From: Herminiimonas arsenicoxydans
GTDB lineage: Bacteria > Pseudomonadota > Gammaproteobacteria > Burkholderiales > Burkholderiaceae_D
Reading direction: 5' to 3'
DNA: 64,000 nt
Assembly: GCA_000026125.1 (NCBI GenBank)
Contig: CU207211.1
Location: forward strand, 496,001 to 560,000
The position numbers were made by a program, and so were the translations under genes. The notes below the pieces were generated by a model. The model saw only the letters and a program-made list of their open reading frames with translations. It ran no database searches and was not told the DNA's origin. The first letter of the stretch is position 1, and each line of letters opens with the position of its first letter. Positions 56,120 to 64,000 of the stretch are shown in pieces.

Positions 56120-56235
56120 TTTTGAGGGCGCTTTGATTATACGTAGATCAATGGCAATCACGACGATTTTTTATAAAACGTTACTGGTATTGTCTTTCAA
56201 GGAGGTTCGATATTTATGGATCATCAAAGATCAAT

Positions 56236-57695
<1,460 letters not shown>

Positions 57696-57699
<4 letters not shown>

Positions 57700-58316
57700 A
57701 GGATGCGCAAGCCTGCCTGCTCCAGTAGTTTTCCGGTTTCGAATAAGGGCAGGCCCATGATGCCTGAATAACTGCCCGCAATATCTTGTATGAACAATGC
57801 CGCCTGTCCTTGTATGCCGTAACCGCCTGCCTTGTCGTAGGGTTCGGCGGTAGCGCAGTAGGCGCGAATCATTTCGTCGGAGAGTTTGGTAAAGGCCACG
57901 TCCGAACGTTGCGTTGTTTGATAAATTTGTTCGCCGTGCAGTACCGCGACGTGGGTCAGCACTTGATGCGTATGGCCCGACAGCGCCTGCATCATGGCGA
58001 CCGCTTCGGCAGTATTGGCCGGCTTGCCGAGGATGCGGCCATCGAGCACGACGGTGGTGTCGGCGGCAAGTATCGGGCGCAGTGGCAACTTGCGCCACCA
58101 CATGGTTTTTTGCGCGAATGCGGCTTTTTCCAGTGTGACGCGCGCCACGTAATCTTCTGCGCGTTCATTGGGCTGGACGATTTCGCTGACTTCCGGGCCG
58201 CGCGGCGTATGGTCGCGCAATAACAGGAGTTCAAACTCGACGCCAATCTGCCGCAGCAGTTCGCGGCGGCGGGGACTTTTGGAGGCCAGGTAGATTTTGT
58301 GCGGCAGCGGTTTCAT
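57696..58316 (-). CDS. maf: Maf-like nucleotide pyrophosphatase
   Basis: 206-residue Maf/YhdE-type nucleoside triphosphate pyrophosphatase that removes noncanonical nucleotides such as dTTP/UTP-type or modified bases. Motifs YLASKSPRRRELLRQIG, ILAADTTVVLDGRILGKP and YDKAGGYGIQGQAALFI are typical. I prefer the ATG at 58316 over a preceding TTG. It overlaps rng by four bases and sits in the core order rlmH-maf-rng. Confidence 0.94.
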
Positions 58317-58322
58317 CAAAAA

Positions 58323-58793
58323 TTACACTCGATGATAGGGATGGTTTTGCGTAATCGACCAGGCACGATACAACTGTTCCGCCAGCATGACGCGCACCAT
58401 GCCGTGCGGTAGCGTCAGGCTGGAAATGCGTATCAGCATATCGGCTTTTTTCTTGAAATCCGGATCGAGCCCGTCGGCGCCGCCGATGACGAAGGTCACA
58501 TCGCGTCCATCCTGCTGCCACTGCGTCAGCAATTGCGCCAATTGCACCGACGTTACATCCTTGCCGTGCTCATCGAGGGCGATGATGCGCGCGCCTTTTG
58601 GCACTGCAGCTTCGATTTTCGCGCGTTCCAGAGCCATCGCAGTCTCGGCAGTCTTGCTGCCTGAACGTTCGACCGGCTTGATTTCCTTCAGATGGATGCG
58701 GCAGTCCGGCGGCATGCGTTTCGCATATTCGCCGAACCCGTTCTCTATCCATGCGGGCATTTTGTGCCCGACCGCAGCGATGACGAGCTGCAT
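58323..58793 (-). CDS. rlmH: RlmH 23S rRNA methyltransferase
   Basis: 156-residue SPOUT-class methyltransferase that methylates pseudouridine 1915 of 23S rRNA. Family features: [20 protein letters not shown], the cofactor knot [12 protein letters not shown], and the C-terminal [24 protein letters not shown]. Length is as expected for RlmH. It lies between rsfS and maf in the conserved cluster. Confidence 0.95.
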   Translation of the reverse strand: MQLVIAAVGHKMPAWIENGFGEYAKRMPPDCRIHLKEIKPVERSGSKTAETAMALERAKIEAAVPKGARIIALDEHGKDVTSVQLAQLLTQWQQDGRDVTFVIGGADGLDPDFKKKADMLIRISSLTLPHGMVRVMLAEQLYRAWSITQNHPYHRV

Positions 58794-58814
58794 GCTTGTG
58801 TCCGTTGAATCCGC

Positions 58815-59471
58815 TTATTCAGCAGATTTGGCTTTGGGCTTGGCCGGTGCACGCGTCTTGCTTGCAACTTTCTTGGCAGGTGCTTTTTTAGCAGGCGCCT
58901 TTTTATAGGCAGCGGCTGTTTTGGTGGCGGCGACCTTGATGGTTTTGCCGACAGCTTTTTTGGCCGTTGTTTTTTTAGCCGGCGTTTTGTCGGTAGCCGT
59001 TTTTACTGCCGTTTTGCGCGCCGGTTTTTTCGGTTCGTCGTCCAGCGTAGTCTGGCTGGCGCTCAAGTGGCGGCCGACAGCCTTCTTCGGTGCTTCTTCA
59101 TCGTCGGCCGATTTTTTGGTCGTGCGTTTGGCAGCGCCGAACTTGACTTCCTTTTCGCCCCAGATTTCTTCCAGGCGATAGTAGGCGCGGATGGCCGGTT
59201 GCATGATGTGGACGATCATGTCGCCCAGATCGACCAGTACCCATTCGCCGGTATCTTCACCTTCGATGCTGAGAACGTTGCCGCCGTTTGCCTTGACCTT
59301 GTCGCGCACGGATGCCGCCAGCGCCTTGGTTTGGCGGTTGGAGGTGCCGGATGCAACCGCAATGCGGTCAAACAGACTCGTCAGGTGGACAGTGTCGAAT
59401 ACCTTGATGTCTTGCGCTTTGACGTCTTCCAGTGCGTCGATAACCAGGGCTTGCAGTTTTTTGATGTCCAT
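58815..59471 (-). CDS. rsfS: RsfS ribosomal silencing factor with H1-like tail
   Basis: 218 residues; the first 105 are RsfS (LQALVIDALEDVKAQDIKVFD, GTSNRQTKALAASVRDKV, GEWVLVDLGDMIVHIM), which binds L14 and blocks subunit joining in starvation. The remaining half is a Lys/Ala/Pro-rich tail (KTPAKKTTAKKAVGKTIKVA and PAKKAPAKKVASKTRAPAK) of histone H1-like composition, absent from most RsfS proteins, which end near 110-120 residues. It overlaps the nadD stop by one base. Confidence 0.93.
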   Translation of the reverse strand: MDIKKLQALVIDALEDVKAQDIKVFDTVHLTSLFDRIAVASGTSNRQTKALAASVRDKVKANGGNVLSIEGEDTGEWVLVDLGDMIVHIMQPAIRAYYRLEEIWGEKEVKFGAAKRTTKKSADDEEAPKKAVGRHLSASQTTLDDEPKKPARKTAVKTATDKTPAKKTTAKKAVGKTIKVAATKTAAAYKKAPAKKAPAKKVASKTRAPAKPKAKSAE

Positions 59472-60130
59472 TAGCTTTTATATAGGTGGTGTTGTTCAAT
59501 ATAGTCTAGCACCCCGAGAGGTAGCTGCGAAGTCGGGCGTTCTCCGCGCTGCAAGGCGGCGCGGATGGCGGTGGCCGAGATGTCGACCGCCAGATTGGGT
59601 GCAAGGTAAGCCAGGCCTTGCGGGGTAGTGCGAATTTGCTCCGGCGTGCCAGTACGGCGGGTAAATTCCTGTGCCACTTCAGTCGGTATGTGGGCTGCGT
59701 CCATTGCAAAACCAGGCCGCGACGCAGCACAGATATGCGCATAGTCGAACATGTGTTGCCATTCCTGCCAAGTATTCAAATGCTGCAACTGGTCGGCGCC
59801 CATCAGAAAGACGATAGAGGCATGCGGCCCCAGTTCCTGCCGGATCGCGCGCAAGGTATCGATAGTATAAGTCGCGCTGGGCCGCAAAATTTCCTGCTGA
59901 TCGATGTTGACGGTGACTTTTTGCGTACTGAATGCGCTGCGCACCATCGCCATGCGATCCTGACCGGAGGCTTGCAAACCATGCTTTTGCCACGGATTGC
60001 CGGCCGGGATGACGCGCAATTCATCGGGTTTCAGCAAGGCAACGAAATAATCCGCTAATGCGACATGGCCATTATGCACAGGATCGAAGCTGCCACCGAG
60101 CAATGCAATGCAACGGGTAACGCTCTTCAC
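59471..60130 (-). CDS. nadD: Nicotinate-nucleotide adenylyltransferase
   Basis: 219-residue enzyme joining nicotinate mononucleotide and ATP in NAD biosynthesis. The nucleotidyltransferase motifs are GGSFDPVHNGHVALADYF (with HxGH) and the C-terminal ISATAIRAAL (ISST-type). The start is GTG at 60130 (VKSVTRCIALLGGSFDP); there is no ATG that fits the family. It ends overlapping rsfS and lies immediately after hemF. Confidence 0.95.
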   Translation of the reverse strand: MKSVTRCIALLGGSFDPVHNGHVALADYFVALLKPDELRVIPAGNPWQKHGLQASGQDRMAMVRSAFSTQKVTVNIDQQEILRPSATYTIDTLRAIRQELGPHASIVFLMGADQLQHLNTWQEWQHMFDYAHICAASRPGFAMDAAHIPTEVAQEFTRRTGTPEQIRTTPQGLAYLAPNLAVDISATAIRAALQRGERPTSQLPLGVLDYIEQHHLYKS

Positions 60131-60131
60131 T

Positions 60132-61043
60132 TCAGATCCATTCGCGGTGAATCAGGAAATCGGAATGCAGTCTTGCTTCTGCACTGCCGGCTTCCGGCTG
60201 CCAGTTGTAGCGCCATGTTACCACTGGTGGCATCGACATCAGGATAGATTCGGTGCGTCCGCCCGATTGCAGGCCAAACAGGGTGCCGCGATCGAAGACC
60301 AGGTTGAATTCGACATAGCGGCCGCGTCTATAGGTCTGGAAGTCGCGCTCGCGCTCGCCGTATGGCATATCCTTGCGTAGTTTCAGGATCGGCACATAGG
60401 CTTCGACGAAATGATTGCCTACGCTTTGCTGCAGCGCGAAACAGCGCTCGAAACCGCCTTCATTCAAATCATCGAAGAAAATTCCACCGACGCCGCGCGG
60501 TTCCTGCCTGTGTTTCAGGTAAAAATAATCGTCGCACCATTTCTTGTAGCGCGGATGTACCTCATCGCCGAAGGCGAGCAGCGCATCGCGACAGACTTGA
60601 TGGAAATGCCGCGCATCGTCTTCAAAGCCGTAATACGGCGTCAGATCCATGCCGCCACCGAACCACCAGATCGGCTCTGCACCTTCTGTCGATGCAATGA
60701 AAAAGCGCACATTCATGTGCACGGTCGGCGCATAGGGATTGCGCGGATGCAGCACTAGCGAGACGCCCATCGCTTCCCAGTTGCGCCCCGCCAGTTCCGG
60801 GCGATTGGCCGCTGCCGAAGGCGGCAGGTTCTTGCCCATCACATGCGAAAAACCAACCCCGCCGCGCTCGAAGACATTGCCGTTTTCGATAATGCGGGAA
60901 ATGCCACCACCGCCTTCCGGTCGTTCCCAGCTATCGGTGCCAAATGCCTGGCCGTCTACTTCTTCCAGAGCGGAGACGATGCGCTGTTGCAGGCCAAGCA
61001 GGTATTCCTTGACGGCGGAGGAGGATGAGGGAGAGGCGATCAC
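60132..61043 (-). CDS. hemF: Oxygen-dependent coproporphyrinogen III oxidase
   Basis: 303-residue HemF, converting coproporphyrinogen III to protoporphyrinogen IX with O2 in heme biosynthesis. Motifs include [65 protein letters not shown] and [28 protein letters not shown]. The start is uncertain: GTG at 61043 fits the family length, as an open frame continues upstream without homology. It is the upstream gene of the core cluster. Confidence 0.92.
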   Translation of the reverse strand: MIASPSSSSAVKEYLLGLQQRIVSALEEVDGQAFGTDSWERPEGGGGISRIIENGNVFERGGVGFSHVMGKNLPPSAAANRPELAGRNWEAMGVSLVLHPRNPYAPTVHMNVRFFIASTEGAEPIWWFGGGMDLTPYYGFEDDARHFHQVCRDALLAFGDEVHPRYKKWCDDYFYLKHRQEPRGVGGIFFDDLNEGGFERCFALQQSVGNHFVEAYVPILKLRKDMPYGERERDFQTYRRGRYVEFNLVFDRGTLFGLQSGGRTESILMSMPPVVTWRYNWQPEAGSAEARLHSDFLIHREWI

Positions 61044-61138
61044 TGTAAAAATGGCAAAAAGAGTTAGGGCGGATTGTACCCTGCCGCGCAGATAACGTCT
61101 GTTTTGCAACTGGATAACAGCCCCGTTTTGATGGCGGA

Positions 61139-62110
61139 CTAAGCGTTCCAAGGCAGGTGTTTGACCTCGCCCTTCAACACAGGCGGCTCTGCATGCAGAG
61201 TTTCGCCTTGGCATATCCGCCCGTAAATCGCCAGATAGTCGCGCGCCATTGCAGGCGCATCAAAGCTCAGGGCACGTGCATGACAGGCATGTTGATCGTA
61301 ACGTCCCGATGCCACCGCTTGCGCCAGAGCGGAACGGCTGGCCGACAACGCGCCGCATTCCGGAGTGATGATTTCCGGCAGGGCGCCGTAAGGAGTGGCG
61401 AATGCCGGCATGCCGAAATACAGGCTCTCGATGACGGCCAGGCCAAATGGCTCATGCCAAAGCACCGGAAATATCAGGCCGCGTGAGGCGTTCAGCAGCT
61501 GGATTTTTTCAATTCCGCCCACCATGCCGTGGAATGAAACCGTGCGCGACCATGTAAACCGAAAGCCGCGCTTGAGGTTGAGGCGATCGCCACCCAGCAC
61601 CGCCAGCGGTACTCCAGCATCGTGTGCGATATCGATGGCGCCTCGTACATTCTTGACCCGCCATGCCGCCTTGCCGAGAAAATGAAAATGGCTGCGCGGA
61701 CGCTGCCAGTCAACTGCGCCATATGCAGACCAGTCAAGACCGTTGTAGACAAAGCTGTCCGAGCCATGCCGACGGGCATGATCGCGCGAGACGAAAACAG
61801 TATTGAGTGGCAGCGCTACGCTTTCCCGGGAATTGCCATGTTGCGTCATGAGGTGAGGTATTGCCACATGGGTGCCAGGATTAAACTGAAAGTGGACTAT
61901 GTCTATGCCATCCGGCACCTGTTCTTCCCAAGGTACGTTTTCACGCAAAGTGAGTATGGATGCGAATTCGCAATGAGAGCCCTTGGGAACCAGGTAGCTG
62001 ACGCGATGCCCCGCTTGTACCAGTGCGCGTCCCAGATCCCAGATCACACGTTCTGTACCGCCGTAGCCGAAGACGGGAATGGGGCTGCGGTTGACAATCA
62101 ATATATGCAT
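61139..62110 (-). CDS. Group 1 (GT4) glycosyltransferase
   Basis: 323-residue glycosyltransferase of GT-B fold. N-terminal Gly motif [17 protein letters not shown] and C-terminal E-x7-E motif ([21 protein letters not shown]) of GT4 enzymes. The ATG at 62110 overlaps the end of the O-antigen ligase gene, so they are coupled. It would add a sugar to LPS or another surface glycan; substrate unknown. Confidence 0.87.
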   Translation of the reverse strand: MHILIVNRSPIPVFGYGGTERVIWDLGRALVQAGHRVSYLVPKGSHCEFASILTLRENVPWEEQVPDGIDIVHFQFNPGTHVAIPHLMTQHGNSRESVALPLNTVFVSRDHARRHGSDSFVYNGLDWSAYGAVDWQRPRSHFHFLGKAAWRVKNVRGAIDIAHDAGVPLAVLGGDRLNLKRGFRFTWSRTVSFHGMVGGIEKIQLLNASRGLIFPVLWHEPFGLAVIESLYFGMPAFATPYGALPEIITPECGALSASRSALAQAVASGRYDQHACHARALSFDAPAMARDYLAIYGRICQGETLHAEPPVLKGEVKHLPWNA

Positions 62111-62111
62111 G

Positions 62112-63383
62112 TCAGGATGGAGGCGAATCTGGCGCATGCGCGCCCAGCAATGGCACCACTGCTGCCAGCGATAATGCCATCACGTAATAGTTATGAAGGA
62201 AGTTGACGTTGCTCATGCTGGCGCTGGCATGCATGAGGAGAAGGCCGCCCATCTGCCATGCAGCCACCTGATCTGTTTGAGCCAGGCGGCGGGTGGCCAT
62301 CGCCAGGCCGATCAACAAAGCCAGTAAAGACGCCAGGCCCAGCAGGCCGCCATCAAGCGCGGCATTGAGGTACTGGTTATGTACATGTCCAACGCCGCGT
62401 ACGACCGCAAGTTTGCTCAAGTCAGGGTTGGCTTCATCTTCACCCGCATGCTGAAGACGGCGTATACGTTCTGCACTGCCTACGCCTATCCATGGAGAGT
62501 GCTGAAAACCTTGCCACGCCAGGTTCCACATATATAAACGGGCGCCGGTGGAGGTATTGTAATTCTGGGTAGTGCGAACCTCGCTTATTTCCTGCGCGGT
62601 TTTGTGCAATTTCAAGAGGTCTCCTGGTGCCCACCATGCAGATGCCAGTATGAGCGCGATTGCGGACGCGAGCTGGGCGATGATCGGTAAGCGGCCTGAG
62701 CTCCGCACTCGATGGCGGTGCCAGAACCATATGCACAGCAGGGCGCACCAGGGAATGATCAGGAAGGCACCAAGGGATTGGGAAAGTACAACGGCTATGA
62801 CTGCGCATGCAACCGCGCATAGCCATAGCCAGCGGCGCAGCATGGATTGTTGTTCCGCGAGAGCAGCGGGGAGTAGCAGGCAAGCGTAAAAACTGCATGC
62901 CACGGCCCATGGAATGGCATTGCTCGCCAGTGAGGAGCGTACATCTTGTCCGCTCAGCGACAGATAGGCCGTCCATATGAATGCAGTAATGCCGGCCAGC
63001 GCAATGGCATGCATTAGATATATACGTGCCTGAGGTGCAAGATTGCCTTTGCGCAAAATGAGATAGGCCGACAATGCCGGAACCAGTAGGCGAATTTGCG
63101 GATTGAGGATGTCGCTACTTTCATGCCATATCAACGCACATACGCCAGCCAGTAATAGCGCTGTAATACACGCACCCAGCCAGATGATGCTTGCACGGTT
63201 GCCATTGCGCGCCGTGCGTTGCGCACCGGCGGTCGAAGCGATTCCCCAGAAGAAAAACCCCAGCCATGCGATGCCGAGAGCTTTTGTGTGCAGCGGCGAC
63301 ATGACGACCAGCAATCCCAGCAGGGAAAAGGCCGCCGACCGTATCGTACTGCCATGCCCGGAAAGGGGCAGGGAATGAATCAT
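62112..63383 (-). CDS. O-antigen ligase/polymerase family protein (Wzy_C)
   Basis: 423-residue inner-membrane protein with about eleven TM segments. The large periplasmic loop in the C-terminal half carries WQGFQHSPWIGVGSAERIRR and VGHVHNQYLNAALDGGLLGL, the conserved Wzy_C region with catalytic-type Arg and His. It should ligate or polymerise polysaccharide. ATG at 63383. It is first of the pair with the GT4 gene and follows a GT2 gene. Confidence 0.88.
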   Translation of the reverse strand: MIHSLPLSGHGSTIRSAAFSLLGLLVVMSPLHTKALGIAWLGFFFWGIASTAGAQRTARNGNRASIIWLGACITALLLAGVCALIWHESSDILNPQIRLLVPALSAYLILRKGNLAPQARIYLMHAIALAGITAFIWTAYLSLSGQDVRSSLASNAIPWAVACSFYACLLLPAALAEQQSMLRRWLWLCAVACAVIAVVLSQSLGAFLIIPWCALLCIWFWHRHRVRSSGRLPIIAQLASAIALILASAWWAPGDLLKLHKTAQEISEVRTTQNYNTSTGARLYMWNLAWQGFQHSPWIGVGSAERIRRLQHAGEDEANPDLSKLAVVRGVGHVHNQYLNAALDGGLLGLASLLALLIGLAMATRRLAQTDQVAAWQMGGLLLMHASASMSNVNFLHNYYVMALSLAAVVPLLGAHAPDSPPS

Positions 63384-63395
63384 GTGACTGTCCGG

Positions 63396-63998
63396 TTAGC
63401 GGGGGATATCGGTGCGTAGGCTATCATGGTCATACGCCAGTGCGGCGTAACGGAAGAAGCCTTCCAGTCCAACCACAAAACAATAAAGAAAGCCTGGCCC
63501 GCCGCAAAGGATTCCCCGCTGCCCGATATACAGACGCAAAAACATGGAGGAGCCGGAAAGCAGTCCGCGCAACACGCCGCCGCGCTTGCCGTTCTCCGCT
63601 CGCTTGGCGGCACCCAGCATTGAGTATTGCGTGAGTTTTTCCAGGCTGCCGCGCACGGTTTCGCGTGAATGATGCAGCAGGCGTCCCTTCAGCAGGACGC
63701 GGGGCGTGGGTTCGATCTCTAGCAGTGCCTGCTCATGCACGACCCCTGTAAACTCTCGCACCATGTCACGGCGGAACAGGCGTTCTATCTTGGCATCGGA
63801 ACGAAAATACTTGAGCTCGTGCTGAAACGCCACCATTCGCCATTGCACCTTCCATACGGCGCGTTTTCCTGAGCGCACTGCTGCCAGAAGTTCATCCTGT
63901 AATTCCGGCGTAATGCGTTCGTCGGCATCCAGAAAAAAAATATAATCGCATCGTGCATGTTGCAGCAGGCGATTGCGTTGTACGGCGAAGCCTTGCCA
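63396..63998 (-). CDS. GT2 glycosyltransferase, LPS-core type (5' end outside window)
   Basis: Partial: 200 residues, upstream end beyond 64000. The visible part contains CDYIFFLDADERITPELQDELLAAV, a GT-A metal motif (DADE), then FRSDAKIERLFRRDMVREFTGVVHEQAL and C-terminal aromatic sequence. It looks like the WaaE/KdtX-type LPS core glucosyltransferase family. The reading frame is open to the edge. Confidence 0.85.
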   Translation of the reverse strand, partial: WQGFAVQRNRLLQHARCDYIFFLDADERITPELQDELLAAVRSGKRAVWKVQWRMVAFQHELKYFRSDAKIERLFRRDMVREFTGVVHEQALLEIEPTPRVLLKGRLLHHSRETVRGSLEKLTQYSMLGAAKRAENGKRGGVLRGLLSGSSMFLRLYIGQRGILCGGPGFLYCFVVGLEGFFRYAALAYDHDSLRTDIPR

Positions 63999-64000
63999 GT

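Noticed and set aside
56070..56235. tRNA gene as integration target next to the integrase
   Set aside because: No tRNA-like cloverleaf or T-loop consensus was seen in this gap.

Overview
This window looks like a betaproteobacterial chromosome, probably Oxalobacteraceae (Herminiimonas/Janthinobacterium-like; an inference from gene content and the housekeeping order rng-maf-rlmH-rsfS-nadD-hemF, not a sequence match). About 1-56 kb is a metal and metalloid resistance island built from several mobile pieces. About 56.2-64 kb is ordinary core chromosome followed by surface-polysaccharide genes.

Positions 1-12.4 kb form the arsenic/phosphate block. It holds the end of phoU, a phoB-type regulator, and a reverse-strand four-gene siaA-siaB-siaC-siaD signalling operon (phosphatase, kinase, switch protein, diguanylate cyclase). 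An apparent operon on the plus strand follows: a secreted PilJ-like protein, a PstS-type binding protein, arsR, LMW-type arsC, arsB, glutaredoxin-type arsC, arsH and a DMT permease. A BASS/ACR3-like permease lies on the reverse strand. A perfect palindrome precedes arsR, and 13 bases of it recur upstream of the PilJ-like gene.

Positions 12.6-23.4 kb are a mosaic. There are tandem 24-bp repeats like an IS21-family end, a 143-bp repeat with a second copy 39 kb away, an unknown pair (50-aa Asn/Pro-rich peptide plus 652-aa TPR-like protein), an IS150-group element inserted in the loop of a terminator, a lipoprotein with two tiny genes, and a recombination-type module (RDF-like, YqaJ, DUF932) without conjugation genes.

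Positions 23.4-51.6 kb hold four metal modules: Pb/Cd (pbrR/cadR, P-type ATPase, lspA), Co/Zn/Cd (czcI-czcC-czcB-PII-like-czcA-czcD plus two small proteins and a GtrB-type glycosyltransferase), Cu/Ag efflux (small Cys protein, cusC, cusB with a fused CusF domain, cusA, cusF, copZ), and periplasmic copper handling (copS, copR, copA, copB, a DUF411 protein, copC, copD). A diverged arsH fragment sits between the czc and cus modules. Operators are visible for the Pb/Cd regulator, a CueR-type promoter at copZ, and a cop box upstream of copA.

Positions 51.6-56.2 kb are the island edge: the second 143-bp repeat, an intact IS3-group element with a 3-bp target duplication, a transposase remnant, a DUF6387-like gene and a P4-type integrase preceded by a tandem 12-bp repeat. 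Beyond lies rng. I saw no rRNA, tRNA or CRISPR array.
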